Shown here: positions 1 through 9,007 of the stretch, one piece after another
Layout of the letters: every line of letters begins with the position of its first letter
Numbering within the stretch: position 1 is the stretch's first letter
Source: Verrucomicrobiota bacterium
Lineage (GTDB): Bacteria > Verrucomicrobiota > Verrucomicrobiia > Limisphaerales > JACRJZ01
Reading direction: 5' to 3'
DNA: 64,000 nucleotides
Assembly: GCA_016219875.1 (NCBI GenBank)
Contig: JACRJZ010000146.1
Coordinates: forward strand, 159,122-223,121
Program-made: the position numbers and the translations under genes
Notes under the pieces: model-generated
Told to the model about the DNA's origin: nothing
Database searches by the model: none
What the model saw: the letters and a program-made list of their open reading frames with translations, nothing else

Positions 1-1736
1 CTGTAGAGACCGATGTCGCGATTGTGATGCAGCAGCACCCGGTTTTCTTCCGGCGGATTCTTGAGCAGGTCCCGCCCGAAGAACATCGTCTCGTAGGGCC
101 GGCCCATGAGGCCAAGCACGGTGGGCGCGACATCCAGCGAACAACCCAGATACGGCACGCGACTGGGACTTTTCACCACCGCCGGCCCCAGGATCACCCA
201 CGGAATCTCGTAGGAGTGGATCGGAATGCTTTGGCTTCCGTACACGCGGTCGCCGTGGTCGGCGATGACGACAAAGATCGTGTTCGTCCAGAACGGCTCC
301 TTCTTCGCCGCCCGGAAGAACTGGCCCAGCGCGTAGTCCGAGTATTTCACGGCATGTTCGCGCTTGCGCGCGTCCGGGTCTTCCGGGATGCGGCCTTTCG
401 GATACGTGAACGGCTTGTGATTGGAAACCGAGAGCAGCGTGCCGAGGAATGGTTGCCCCGTCTTGGCCAACTCGCGGAATTCCTCGATGGCCCGCGCCAT
501 GAGGTCTTCGTCGCACACGCCCCAGATCGTCGTGAATGTCGGGTCCTTGAAATGCTTCTGTTCGACGAACCGGTCCCAGCCGTTGCGCACGGCGTAGCTT
601 CTCATGCCGTCAAACACGCCGCGCCCGCCGTAGAGGAAGACCGTGCTGTAACCGTCGCGCTTGAGCACGCGCGCGATGGACTCAACGTTATCGGACTGGT
701 CGCGCTTCACGATGGAGTCGCCGGGCAGCGGCGGAAAGGACGAGAGCACGCCCTCGAAGCCGCGCACGGTGCGGTTGCCGGAGGCGTAAATGTTCGTGAA
801 GAGCAACCCTTCCTTGGTGGCCAGCTTGTCCATCTCCGGCGTGCAAGTCGGGAGCTTGCGGCCCAGCGATCCCCAGAATTCGGAGCCGAGGCTTTCCTCA
901 AGAATGATCACCACGTTCAATTTGGGCTTGGCCGGATCGCCCGCTACTTGGCGCCGGATGCTTTGTCCCGGCTCGGTGAACTTCACCCTCGGCTCCTGCA
1001 GCAGTCTCCGCGTCCGCTCGTAGGCTGCGTCCAGCGGCATGGTGCGGTAGAAGGCCGCGTAGTCGAGATGGCTGGTCCAGAACGCGCCGAAAAACGACAG
1101 CGCGCCGTTGTTCGCGACTTCGTTCACGAGCCGCTCCTGGCTCACGCGGACGCCCTTGATCGGAATCGTCTTGGCCAGCGCCAGAAGGGTCACCACCAGC
1201 GCGGCCAGCAACACGGCCCGCCTCCTGCCAGCCACCGGATGGCTCCACATCCCGCGGAAAAGCCGCGCCGCGAGCCACGACCAAGCCAGGCTCAAGACGG
1301 CGCAACCGATGATGACCTTCCCCACAGGGTAGGAGTCCCAGATGTTGATGAAGACCTCATGCGGGTAAAGCAGGTAATCGACCGCCACGGTGTTGAAGCG
1401 CGAGCGGAATTCCTCGAAGAAGAAAAACTCCGTGGCCAGCAGGAAGATTTGCACCAGCCAGAACAGGAAGAACCCCAGGCGGAACAGCGTCCGGTGCCAC
1501 CGCCGGCCGAACGCGCGGTTCGTGAGAATCAGAAACCAGAAGAACAACGGCAGGCACCAAAGCAGCCCGACGTAGAAGTCGCGCCAGCTTCCGACGAGAA
1601 AGGCCTTCAGCACGTCGCCCACAGGCACGCCGTGAGGCTTGAACCCGAAGAACAGGACCAGCCGCAACCCCAGCCAAGCCGTCATCAAAGACAACACGAA
1701 GAAGGCGGCAAAACTGTAGCGGCACTGGCGCCACAT
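1..1736 (-). CDS. LTA synthase family membrane sulfatase (partial)
   Basis: This is an alkaline-phosphatase-superfamily membrane enzyme of the lipoteichoic acid synthase/phosphoglycerol transferase type. Reading leftward, several hydrophobic segments in the first ~170 residues (for example AAFFVLSLMTAWLGLRLVLF) precede an extracytoplasmic catalytic domain. That domain has a metal-site motif VVIILEES, the nucleophile region SGNRTVRGFEG with the expected Thr, and the late motifs VVIADHGD and FFGRDLL. The C-terminus lies beyond the left edge. ATG at 1736 is used; an in-frame GTG at 1799 would add 21 residues. In Gram-negative-type bacteria such proteins modify membrane glycans or lipids with phosphoglycerol or phosphoethanolamine; the actual substrate is unknown here. 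It differs from the soluble formylglycine sulfatases further right because the nucleophile is Thr, not Cys. Confidence 0.85.
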   Translation of the reverse strand, partial: MWRQCRYSFAAFFVLSLMTAWLGLRLVLFFGFKPHGVPVGDVLKAFLVGSWRDFYVGLLWCLPLFFWFLILTNRAFGRRWHRTLFRLGFFLFWLVQIFLLATEFFFFEEFRSRFNTVAVDYLLYPHEVFINIWDSYPVGKVIIGCAVLSLAWSWLAARLFRGMWSHPVAGRRRAVLLAALVVTLLALAKTIPIKGVRVSQERLVNEVANNGALSFFGAFWTSHLDYAAFYRTMPLDAAYERTRRLLQEPRVKFTEPGQSIRRQVAGDPAKPKLNVVIILEESLGSEFWGSLGRKLPTCTPEMDKLATKEGLLFTNIYASGNRTVRGFEGVLSSFPPLPGDSIVKRDQSDNVESIARVLKRDGYSTVFLYGGRGVFDGMRSYAVRNGWDRFVEQKHFKDPTFTTIWGVCDEDLMARAIEEFRELAKTGQPFLGTLLSVSNHKPFTYPKGRIPEDPDARKREHAVKYSDYALGQFFRAAKKEPFWTNTIFVVIADHGDRVYGSQSIPIHSYEIPWVILGPAVVKSPSRVPYLGCSLDVAPTVLGLMGRPYETMFFGRDLLKNPPEENRVLLHHNRDIGLY

Positions 1737-1849
1737 TAGGTCGTTGCCGTGGTCAGCGGCGCGGGCGGCTGCGAAAGCTTGTGCGTGTGGCTCGTTCACC
1801 GACCGTGAGGCTTAGCGGGCCGGGGCAGCGTGTCAAACTTCATTTGAGA

Positions 1850-2605
1850 TCACGCTTTCACCTCCAGCCGGCTGGCCGCCGCCTCATCCACCAACCAGAG
1901 CAAAGTCCCGTCGCACGGACGGACCAGTTGGGCCGGGAGGGCTTCCGCAGGCGCGCTGTCGCTCAGAACCCGGCGCAGCGTCTCGGCTTTCTCCGCCCCC
2001 GTCACCAGGAACATGACCATCGCCGCCGCGTTGAGCGCGGGCAGAGTGAGCGTGACGCGCTCGGTGTTGAGTTGGGGGACGCGATTGGAGCGCACGATGC
2101 GCACGGTTTCGTAAAGCGCCAGCGTGCCAGGAAACAACGACGCGGTGTGGCCGTCGGCGCCCAGGCCCAGGAGTACGAGATCGAAGCGCGGCCAATCGCC
2201 GGTGCGAAGGCCGAGGGAAGATCGGATCTCAGCCTCGCAAACCTCGGCGGCGAAATGCGGGAACAACTCGGCCCGGATACGGTGGACGTTGTCCAGCGGC
2301 ACCGGCACATGGCCGAGCAAGGCTGCGCGCGCCATGCCGAAATTGCTGTCTAGATGATCCGGCGGGACCGTGCGCTCGTCGCCAAAAAACACCTGCGTCT
2401 GGCTCCAAGGAAGGCGGCGTGCGCCAGACTCTTCGTCGGCCGCCAGCAACGCATAGACGCCCTTTGGCGTCGAGCCGCCTGCCAGCGCCACGGAGAAGCG
2501 GTGGCGGGCGCCCACGGCCTCGCAGGCCGCGCGGGCAAACTCGTCCGCCGCCGCGCGACTCAGCGCCGCCGCGTCGGGAAAAACCCGGACCTCACAGAAT
2601 CCCAT
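1850..2605 (-). CDS. pgl: 6-phosphogluconolactonase
   Basis: This enzyme hydrolyses 6-phosphogluconolactone to 6-phosphogluconate in the oxidative pentose phosphate pathway, in the cytosol. It shows the family hallmarks in order: FSVALAGGSTPKGVY near the N-terminus, the VFFGDERTVPPDHLDSNFG phosphate-binding loop, and the LVLLGLGADGHTASLFPG motif with the catalytic His. About 250 residues is normal for the DevB/SOL family. ATG at 2605 gives the usual start (GFCEVRVFPDAAAL); a GTG at 2620 would add five residues. It lies upstream of and in the same direction as the LTA-synthase-like gene, about 110 bases away, with no functional link apparent. Confidence 0.9.
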   Translation of the reverse strand: MGFCEVRVFPDAAALSRAAADEFARAACEAVGARHRFSVALAGGSTPKGVYALLAADEESGARRLPWSQTQVFFGDERTVPPDHLDSNFGMARAALLGHVPVPLDNVHRIRAELFPHFAAEVCEAEIRSSLGLRTGDWPRFDLVLLGLGADGHTASLFPGTLALYETVRIVRSNRVPQLNTERVTLTLPALNAAAMVMFLVTGAEKAETLRRVLSDSAPAEALPAQLVRPCDGTLLWLVDEAAASRLEVKA

Positions 2606-2676
2606 CCCGAGTGTTCGCACGGCGCGAAGCTAAACAAAGGCGCTCCCGAAGGACAGTCCAAATTGGGAGCAACTTG

Positions 2677-2796
2677 CAGGGCTGATTCAAGAAGGAGCGC
2701 GGGCAGCCTGCCCGCGTGTCTTTCGATCCCATTTTCGACGGAACGCGCGGGCAGGCTGCCCGCGCTCCTCTCCGCATGCTTTTTGAATCAGCCCTG
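2677..2796. repeat. Long imperfect palindromic repeat
   Basis: Outer arms CAGGGCTGATTCAA (2677-2690) and TTGAATCAGCCCTG (2783-2796) are exact complements. Inner arms around GGAGCGCGGGCAGCCTGCCC (from 2694) pair with the segment ending at 2769. The unit could fold into a single long stem-loop. It sits between the divergent pgl and helicase genes and looks like a dispersed intergenic palindrome; no coding sequence is supported here. Confidence 0.75.
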
Positions 2797-2866
2797 GAGC
2801 AACTGGAACCTGGAACTTTGAACCTTGAACTCACTTCACCCCTCCCTACACTCCGCGCGCCGAAAG

Positions 2867-4894
2867 TTGAACCTGAACTCGCTCAACCCGCAACAGCGCC
2901 AAGCCGTGGAAACCCTCCGCGGCCCGGTGCTCATTTTGGCGGGCGCCGGCACGGGCAAGACGCGCGTCATCACCTTCCGCGTGGCGCACATGATCCAGAA
3001 GGGCATCGCCCCGGCCCACATCCTGGCGGTTACGTTCACCAACAAGGCCGCCAAAGAGATGAAGGAGCGCGTGGCGCAACTCGTCCCACGCGAGGCGTTG
3101 CGCAACGACGAAGGCAAGATCGCCGGCCCCACGATCTCCACCTTCCACTCGCTTTGCGTCCGCATCCTTCGCCAGCACATCGAGAAACTGGGTTACAGGC
3201 GCAACTTCGTCATCTACGACGAGTCCGAGCAACTGGGCGCGATCAAGAAGATCCTCAGTCACATCTCCGCCAAGGGCGAGAAGACGGACCCGAAGCTGAT
3301 CCAGTCCTTGCTCAGCCGCTTCAAGAACAACGGGGCGAATCCCAATACGATCGCCGATGAAAGCGCCCGCGCGGTGGCCGAGCACGTCCTCAAGCGTTAC
3401 GACTCCGCCCTGCACGCCTGCAACGCGGTTGATTTCGACGACCTGCTCCTGCTCACGCTCAAGCTGTTCAAGGAGCACGCCGACGTGCTGGCCGCCTGCC
3501 GCGCGAAGTACCGTTACGTGATGGTGGACGAGTACCAGGACACCAACGCCACGCAGTTCGAGATGGTGAAGCTCCTCACGCAAGAGCACCGCAACCTCTG
3601 CGTGGTGGGCGACGACGACCAGAGCATTTACGGCTGGCGCGGCGCGGAGATCGCGAACCTGCTCGACCTGGAGAAGCATTTCCCCGAAGTCAAAGTCATC
3701 AAGCTGGAGCAGAACTACCGCTCCACGAACGTCATTCTCAACGCCGCCAACGCCGTCATCAAAAACAACGCCCGCCGCCGGGGCAAGAAGCTGTGGTCGG
3801 ACAAGGGCCACGGCGAAAAGATCACGCTCCACACTTTCGAGACGGACGAGGAGGAAGCCCGCACTATCGTCGAGGAAATTGAGTTCCAGCGCCTGGCCCG
3901 GAAAGTGCCGTGGCGCGACCAGGCGATCCTCTTTCGCACGAACCAGCAATCGCGCCCGTTTGAGATGGCCCTGCGCGCCGGTGGCGTGAAGTACCATCTG
4001 ATCGGCGGCCAGAGCTACTTCGACCGCCGGGAAGTGCGCGACCTGCTGGCCTACTTGAAAGTCTTCATCAATCCGCACGACGACGTGAGCCTGCTCCGCA
4101 TCGCCAACGTCCCGGCGCGCGGCTTGAGCGACGTGACGATGGAGCGCCTGCTCGCGGCCAGCCAGCAACGCCACTGCTCGGTCTTCGCCGCAATGCACCA
4201 CACCGACGTGCAGGCGACGTTTGCGCCCAAGACCCGCGAGGCCGTCCTGGAGTTCGTCCAGTTCATCGAGCACACACGCGCCCCGCTGCAAGCCAGCCAG
4301 CCGCTTTCCTTGAGCGTCTGGGCCGAGCGCTGGCTGGCGAACACCGGCTACGTGGAAGACCTGCGGCGCAGCGAGAAGAACCTTGAGACGGCTGACAACC
4401 GGGTCCGCAACTTGAAGGAGTTGATCGCCGATCTGAACGGCGGCGCGGCGGTCGTGGTGTCCCCCGGCGAACGGCTGGCCGGTTTCCTCGAAGACCTCGC
4501 GCTTGATCAGGAGCACGAGGAAGAGGAAGAGAACACCGGCGACGCCGTGACCTTGATCACGATGCACAGTTGCAAGGGGCTGGAGTTCCCGCACGTCTAT
4601 GTTGTCGGCGTGGAGGACGGGCTGATTCCGCACTCGCGCTCGAAAGTCGAAGGCACGCTTGACGAGGAGCGCCGGCTCTTCTACGTGGCCATCACCCGGG
4701 CGATGAAGTCGCTCACCCTCAGCTATTGCCTGGGCCGGAAGAAATACGGCCAAGTCCTGCCGTGCCATCCCTCGCCGTTTCTCAGCGAACTGCCGGAGGA
4801 GTTGGTCGAGGACGCCGACGCCAGAGCTGACGTGCCGGTCACCAAAGACACGGCGAAAGACCTCTTCGCCGCCATGCGGGCCGCGGTCGGCTGA
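2867..4894 (+). CDS. UvrD/PcrA-type ATP-dependent DNA helicase
   Basis: This is a superfamily 1 3'-5' DNA helicase for repair or replication restart. The protein opens with the Q-motif LNPQQRQAV and Walker A GAGTGKTR, followed by motif Ia TFTNKAAKEM, Walker B VDEYQDTNATQ, motif III GDDDQSIYGWRGA, motif IV EQNYRSTN, motif V TMHSCKGLEF and motif VI ERRLFYVAITRA. About 675 residues is typical of PcrA/Rep. TTG at 2867 aligns best with the family start; the reading frame extends upstream to a TTG at 2825, but that stretch is low-complexity repeat sequence. No strong ribosome-binding site was seen, so the exact start is uncertain. Confidence 0.9.
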   Translation: MNLNSLNPQQRQAVETLRGPVLILAGAGTGKTRVITFRVAHMIQKGIAPAHILAVTFTNKAAKEMKERVAQLVPREALRNDEGKIAGPTISTFHSLCVRILRQHIEKLGYRRNFVIYDESEQLGAIKKILSHISAKGEKTDPKLIQSLLSRFKNNGANPNTIADESARAVAEHVLKRYDSALHACNAVDFDDLLLLTLKLFKEHADVLAACRAKYRYVMVDEYQDTNATQFEMVKLLTQEHRNLCVVGDDDQSIYGWRGAEIANLLDLEKHFPEVKVIKLEQNYRSTNVILNAANAVIKNNARRRGKKLWSDKGHGEKITLHTFETDEEEARTIVEEIEFQRLARKVPWRDQAILFRTNQQSRPFEMALRAGGVKYHLIGGQSYFDRREVRDLLAYLKVFINPHDDVSLLRIANVPARGLSDVTMERLLAASQQRHCSVFAAMHHTDVQATFAPKTREAVLEFVQFIEHTRAPLQASQPLSLSVWAERWLANTGYVEDLRRSEKNLETADNRVRNLKELIADLNGGAAVVVSPGERLAGFLEDLALDQEHEEEEENTGDAVTLITMHSCKGLEFPHVYVVGVEDGLIPHSRSKVEGTLDEERRLFYVAITRAMKSLTLSYCLGRKKYGQVLPCHPSPFLSELPEELVEDADARADVPVTKDTAKDLFAAMRAAVG

Positions 4895-4949
4895 GCGGCA
4901 GTTCAGGATTGCTTTCCCTTCTGTTTGGCTTTATCCCCCGTCCCGACAC

Positions 4950-5972
4950 ATGAAAAACCAAGACAAAGCAGTGAAGAAGTCAGCCGCCGCCAAGGCCAAA
5001 GACTCCCCGACCAGCCGTTGGATTTCCTACCGTCCAGACATCAAGGTGCTCGACTGCACCATCCGCGACGGCGGGTTGATGAACAATCACCAGTTCGACG
5101 ACAAGGTGGTCAAGGCCGTCTATGCCGCGTGCGTCGAGGCGGGCATCGACTACATGGAAATCGGCTACAAAGGCTCACGCAAGAACATCACCCCCGGCGA
5201 GTACGGCGCCTGGAAATATTGCACGGAGGACGACATCCGCCGCATCGTGGGCGACAAGCCGGGGAAGACGAAGATTTCCGTCATGGCCGACGCGGAACGG
5301 TGTGATTACCACGAGGACATTCTGCCCAAAGACCAAAGCGCCATCGACATGGTCCGGGTAGCCACCTACATCAGCCAGATTCCCACCGCGCTGGACATGG
5401 TCAAGGACGCCCACGACAAGGGCTACGAAACCTGCGTGAACCTCATGTCCGTCTCCACCGTGCCGGAGCGAGAACTGGACGAGGCGCTTGACCTGCTGGC
5501 CGGTTCCGAGGCCCAGGCCATTTACCTGGTGGACAGCTTCGGCGCGCTCTACAGCGAACAAGTCCACTACCTCATCCGCAAGTATCTTCATTACGCCCGC
5601 GCCGCCGGGAAGGAAGTGGGCATTCACGCGCACAACAACCTCCAACTCGCCTTCGCCAATACCATCGAGGGCATCGTCATGGGCGCGAACTACCTCGATG
5701 CCACCATGGCCGGCCTTGGCCGTGGCGCCGGAAACTGTCCGATGGAACTGCTCATCGGGTTTCTGCACAACCCGAAGTACCACCTCCGTCCTGTGCTCAC
5801 CTGCGTCCAGGAAGCCATCGAGCCGCAGCGCAAGGCCCTGGGGTGGGGCTTCGATCTGCCCTACATGCTGTGCGGCTTCCTGAACCAGCATCCGCGCGCC
5901 GCGATCAAGTTCAACGCCGCCAAGGAACCGGGCGACATCGTGAAGTTCTTCGACACCCTGGAAGAAGCGTAG
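4950..5972 (+). CDS. HMGL-like (DRE-TIM) aldolase domain protein
   Basis: This is a metal-dependent TIM-barrel acyl-/aldol-transferase or lyase of the HMG-CoA-lyase/4-hydroxy-2-oxovalerate aldolase superfamily. The metal-binding and catalytic motif LDCTIRDGG is near residue 30. The second motif IHAHNNLQLAFAN supplies the His-x-His metal ligands, and GLGRGAGNCPMELLIG is the glycine-rich closing motif. The N-terminal ~18 residues are Lys/Ala-rich and probably disordered. No partner dehydrogenase is adjacent, so classical meta-cleavage aldolase function is not supported. Homologues stand alone in many bacteria, some near nucleotide-sugar or surface-glycan genes. The exact substrate cannot be assigned from sequence. 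Confidence 0.8.
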   Translation: MKNQDKAVKKSAAAKAKDSPTSRWISYRPDIKVLDCTIRDGGLMNNHQFDDKVVKAVYAACVEAGIDYMEIGYKGSRKNITPGEYGAWKYCTEDDIRRIVGDKPGKTKISVMADAERCDYHEDILPKDQSAIDMVRVATYISQIPTALDMVKDAHDKGYETCVNLMSVSTVPERELDEALDLLAGSEAQAIYLVDSFGALYSEQVHYLIRKYLHYARAAGKEVGIHAHNNLQLAFANTIEGIVMGANYLDATMAGLGRGAGNCPMELLIGFLHNPKYHLRPVLTCVQEAIEPQRKALGWGFDLPYMLCGFLNQHPRAAIKFNAAKEPGDIVKFFDTLEEA

Positions 5973-5979
5973 TCGGGCC

Positions 5980-7200
5980 TTAATGCTCTGTTGGGAAACC
6001 TCCGGCCCTGCCGGAGGAATCCGGCTCCTTCGGCAGCGTGAAGAAGAAGCTGGCGCCCCGCCCCAGTTCGCTTTCCACCCACACTTCGCCGCCGTGCGAC
6101 TGGACGATGTGTTTCACGATGGAAAGACCCAGGCCCGTTCCGCCGGCTTCCCGCGAGCGGGCTTTGTCGATGCGATAGAACCGCTCGAAAATGCGCTCCC
6201 GGGCGTCCGGCGGAATGCCGGGGCCGTCGTCGCTGACGCAGAGTTGCACTTTGTTCTCCAGGCTGTCGCGGCCATCCAGCACGATGCGTCCGCCGGTGCG
6301 CCCGTATTTGATGGCGTTGTCCAGCAGGTTGAAGAACACCTGCTGCAGACGGTCCAGGTCGGCGTGCGCCGCCAAGCTGGGCGGGATGCGGTTCTCGATG
6401 ACGACACCTTTCTCGATGCTGCGACCCTGGAGGTCTTCTGCGATGCGCGCAGCGAACTCACGCAACTCGACCTTGTTCAACTTGAGGGTGACTTGGCCGG
6501 ATTCGAGCCGCGAGATGGTGAGGAGGTCTTCAATGAGATTGGTCAGCCGGTTGGAGTGCCGCTCGATCTTTTGCAGGAACCGCGTGGCGACTTCAGGATT
6601 GTCTTTCGCCCCGGAAAGCAGCGTCTCCGCGTAGCCCTTGATGAGCGAGAGCGGCGTGCGGAGTTCGTGGCTGACGTTGGCCACGAATTCCCGGCGGGTG
6701 CTTTCCAACTGCCGGATGCGGGTCAGATCGTGGAAGACGAGGATCGCGCCCTGCGGCTGGCCATCCCGGTCCAGGACCGACGCGGCGTTGACTTCGATCA
6801 AGCGCGGCGGGGCGCCGTTGATCTCCATCTCCACGCTGACCACCTGGCGGGTGCTCTTGAGCCGCTCCACCAGCGCGGCCAACTCCGGGCGGCGGATGGC
6901 TTCCATGATGGTCATGCCGCGCACGTCCAGGACGAGGTTGAACAGATGCTCCAGGGACTGGTTGAGCAGATGGACCTTGCCCGCCGGATCCAGAAGCATG
7001 ACGCCCTCGACCATGCCGTTGAACAGCGTCTGCAATTGGGCGCGGGCCTGGAAATCGGCCTCGCGGTGGCGTTCCTCGGCTTGGGCCAGCGCTCTGCGGC
7101 TTTCCGCCAACAAGCGCCGGTCGCGTCTCCACGTATGGAGGCGCCGCAGATGAACTGCGGCCAGCACGATCAGACCAATCGTGACGATGGCGGTCCACAT
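5980..7200 (-). CDS. phoR: Phosphate-regulon sensor histidine kinase
   Basis: This is the inner-membrane sensor kinase of the phosphate two-component system. One N-terminal membrane helix (AIVTIGLIVLAAV) is followed by a short coiled region, a PAS domain (FNGMVEGVMLLDPAGKVHLLN), a HisKA domain with phospho-acceptor motif VANVSHELRTPLSLIKG, and a HATPase with N-box (DNAIKYG), G1 (DDGPGIP) and G2 (GGTGLGLSIVKHI). It has no periplasmic sensory domain, as in PhoR, which senses through the Pst/PhoU complex. It is the last gene of the phoU-pst-phoBR operon, 60 bases after phoB, which supports the assignment over a generic kinase. Confidence 0.9.
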   Translation of the reverse strand: MWTAIVTIGLIVLAAVHLRRLHTWRRDRRLLAESRRALAQAEERHREADFQARAQLQTLFNGMVEGVMLLDPAGKVHLLNQSLEHLFNLVLDVRGMTIMEAIRRPELAALVERLKSTRQVVSVEMEINGAPPRLIEVNAASVLDRDGQPQGAILVFHDLTRIRQLESTRREFVANVSHELRTPLSLIKGYAETLLSGAKDNPEVATRFLQKIERHSNRLTNLIEDLLTISRLESGQVTLKLNKVELREFAARIAEDLQGRSIEKGVVIENRIPPSLAAHADLDRLQQVFFNLLDNAIKYGRTGGRIVLDGRDSLENKVQLCVSDDGPGIPPDARERIFERFYRIDKARSREAGGTGLGLSIVKHIVQSHGGEVWVESELGRGASFFFTLPKEPDSSGRAGGFPTEH

Positions 7201-7260
7201 GGGGCGATGCTATCTGAAAGCTGGCGCAGAGAGAATGACGACTTGTCTGACGGGTCCGAC

Positions 7261-7944
7261 CTAATCCCGGAAGCGGTACCCGACGCCACGAACCGTTTCG
7301 AGATGCTTGGCGGCTCGGCCCAGTTTCTCGCGCACCCGCCGCATGTGCGTGTCCACGGTGCGCGTATCGATGAGGCTGTCGTACTCCCAGACGTCGCGCA
7401 GCAACTGGTCGCGCGACTGGACCCGGCCCCGACGCTGGGCCAGCACGGTGAGCAGCTTGAACTCGGTGGCGGTGAATTCGAGCCTCCGGCCGCCCACCAG
7501 AACTTCGTGCCGCGGCAAGTCGATGACCAGATCGCCGATTTGAAGGCGCTCGCCTTTCTCCTCGGCGCTGTCGCCCTTGCGGCGGAGGAGGCCCTTGACC
7601 CGCAGCACCAGTTCGCGGGGACTGAACGGTTTGGTCACGTAATCGTCCGCGCCCAGTTCGAGGCCGAGCACACGGTCGATTTCGGCGGCCTTGGCCGTCA
7701 GCATGATGATGGGGATGTGCGCGGTGGACGGATCACGCTTGAGCCGCTTGCAGACCTCCATGCCGTCGATCTCCGGCAGCATCACGTCCAAAATGATCAG
7801 GGAAGGGGCGACGGCGTGCGACTTTTTGATGGCCTCCTCCCCGTCCATCGCGGAGGTCACGTCGAAGCCGGCGGCTTTGAGGTTGAACTCGATCAACTCC
7901 AGCGCGTCCGGCTCATCATCGACTACCAGGATTCGGTTGCTCAT
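7261..7944 (-). CDS. phoB: Phosphate-regulon response regulator
   Basis: This is an OmpR/PhoB-family transcription factor. The receiver domain starts NRILVVDDEPDALEL, with phosphorylatable Asp in LIILDVMLPEIDG and the switch/Lys motif LTAKAAEID...DYVTKPFSPREL. A C-terminal winged helix carries the GVGYRFRD ending. The start was placed at ATG 7944 because the receiver domain begins there; the reading frame continues upstream 27 codons through a hairpin-like repeat (7951-8050). It is cotranscribed between pstB1 and phoR and is expected to bind the 11-bp direct repeats listed near 13.8 and 14.2 kb. Confidence 0.92.
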   Translation of the reverse strand: MSNRILVVDDEPDALELIEFNLKAAGFDVTSAMDGEEAIKKSHAVAPSLIILDVMLPEIDGMEVCKRLKRDPSTAHIPIIMLTAKAAEIDRVLGLELGADDYVTKPFSPRELVLRVKGLLRRKGDSAEEKGERLQIGDLVIDLPRHEVLVGGRRLEFTATEFKLLTVLAQRRGRVQSRDQLLRDVWEYDSLIDTRTVDTHMRRVREKLGRAAKHLETVRGVGYRFRD

Positions 7945-7949
7945 GGTGT

Positions 7950-8050
7950 GGAAGTGAAACGTGAAACGTAAAAAACGGTTTGGCGTTGGCTTGGTCACCG
8001 CGGTCTGTTCCGTTGTTGCGTTCACGTTTCACGTTTTACGTTTTACGGGT
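7950..8050. repeat. Inverted low-complexity repeat between pstB1 and phoB
   Basis: GTGAAACGTGAAACGTAAA near 7955 is roughly complementary to TTCACGTTTCACGTTTTACG near 8022, separated by about 50 bases. It could form a long imperfect stem inside the operon mRNA. It resembles the other low-complexity inverted pairs in this window (8.9 and 17 kb). Whether it attenuates or stabilises the transcript is unknown. Confidence 0.5.
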
Positions 8051-8079
8051 TTCAGCCAGAATCCGCCAGCGAGGACTCA

Positions 8080-8856
8080 TCAGCCGTACCGCCCTTCAAT
8101 GTATTCAGCCGTCTTCGGATTCCGCGGTTTGAGGAACAAGTCCTCGGTGCGGCTGTGTTCGATCAACTCGCCCAGCAGCATGAAAATGCACTCGTCGCTG
8201 GCGCGCCGCGCTTGCGCCATGTTGTGCGTGACGATGACAATGGTGTAACGGCCTTTGAGCGCGAACATCAATTCCTCGATGGCGCGGGTGCCTTCCACGT
8301 CGAGCGCGGAACACGGCTCGTCCATCAGAATAATCTCGGGCTTGAGCGGCAGGAGGCGGGCGATGCAGAGCTTTTGCTGCTGCTCCAACTGCAGGGCCGT
8401 CGCCCGGTGGTCGAGACGGTCTTTGAGGTCCTTCCAGAGGCCGGTTTCGGTCAGCGCCTTCTCCACCGCCTCATCGAGAGCGGCCCGGGTCAGTTGGCTG
8501 CGCTCGTGGTGAATCTTCATGCCGAAGACCACGTTTTCATAGACGGAGATGGGCAGCGGATTCGGCCGCTGAAATACCATGCCCACGGACTTGCGCAGTT
8601 CGATCAGCGACACGTCCGGGTCGTAGATATTCTTGCCCAGCAGCTTGATTTCGCCGGTGGTGGTGACGTAGCCGTAGCGCTCGTTGACGCGGTTGAAGCA
8701 GCGCAAGAGCGTCGTCTTGCCGCAACCCGACGGGCCGATGAGCGAGGTGATGATCCCGTGCTTGATGTCCACGTCCACGTTGATCAGCGCCTGAAACTTG
8801 GCGTACCAGAGGTTCAGTTTCCGGGTCGTGATGCTGAGTGGCGGGGTGTCGCTCAT
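8080..8856 (-). CDS. pstB: Phosphate ABC transporter ATPase with degenerate signature motif (PstB1)
   Basis: This is one of two ATPase subunits of the Pst high-affinity phosphate importer. Walker A GPSGCGKT (residues 41-48), Q-loop Gln96 in VFQRPNPLP, Walker B ILMDE and switch His211 in IVTHNM are all canonical. The ABC signature, normally LSGGQ, is LQLEQ at residues 155-159, although the following QQKLCIAR is conserved. The start was set at ATG 8856; the in-frame extension to 8943 merely translates the repeat described next to it. It is preceded by a second PstB whose defects are complementary, which suggests the two form a heterodimer. Confidence 0.92.
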   Translation of the reverse strand: MSDTPPLSITTRKLNLWYAKFQALINVDVDIKHGIITSLIGPSGCGKTTLLRCFNRVNERYGYVTTTGEIKLLGKNIYDPDVSLIELRKSVGMVFQRPNPLPISVYENVVFGMKIHHERSQLTRAALDEAVEKALTETGLWKDLKDRLDHRATALQLEQQQKLCIARLLPLKPEIILMDEPCSALDVEGTRAIEELMFALKGRYTIVIVTHNMAQARRASDECIFMLLGELIEHSRTEDLFLKPRNPKTAEYIEGRYG

Positions 8857-8859
8857 GGA

Positions 8860-9000
8860 GAAATGACCAATGACCAATGACCAATGACCAATGAATGACA
8901 AAGCCCCAATGACCAAAAACACAACAGCCAAGTTGCGGTCCATTGGAGCTTGGTCAATGGAAATTCCTTGGTCATTGCGTCATTGGTCATTGGTCATTCC
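8860..9000. repeat. Inverted pair of ATGACCA tandem repeats between the two pstB genes
   Basis: Four tandem copies of a 7-base unit (ATGACCA/CAATGAC) occupy about 8863-8892. The complementary units (CATTGGT) occupy about 8974-8998. The two blocks could pair into a hairpin with an ~80-base loop between pstB2 and pstB1. Translated from the minus strand this produces the spurious N-terminal extension of the pstB1 reading frame. Confidence 0.75.
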
Positions 9001-9007
9001 TCGTGGG

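Noticed and set aside
24..1739. 571-residue plus-strand frame over the LTA-synthase-like gene
   Set aside because: It is an Arg/His/Gly-rich shadow; the minus strand encodes a continuous enzyme with family motifs and membrane helices.
2846..4768. 640-residue minus-strand frame opposite the helicase
   Set aside because: It is antisense to all SF1 helicase motifs and has no domain of its own; long antisense frames are expected at this GC content.
8857..8943. N-terminal extension of pstB1 (a hydrophobic-looking stretch)
   Set aside because: It is the translation of a tandem DNA repeat and no PstB has it; the family start is at 8856.
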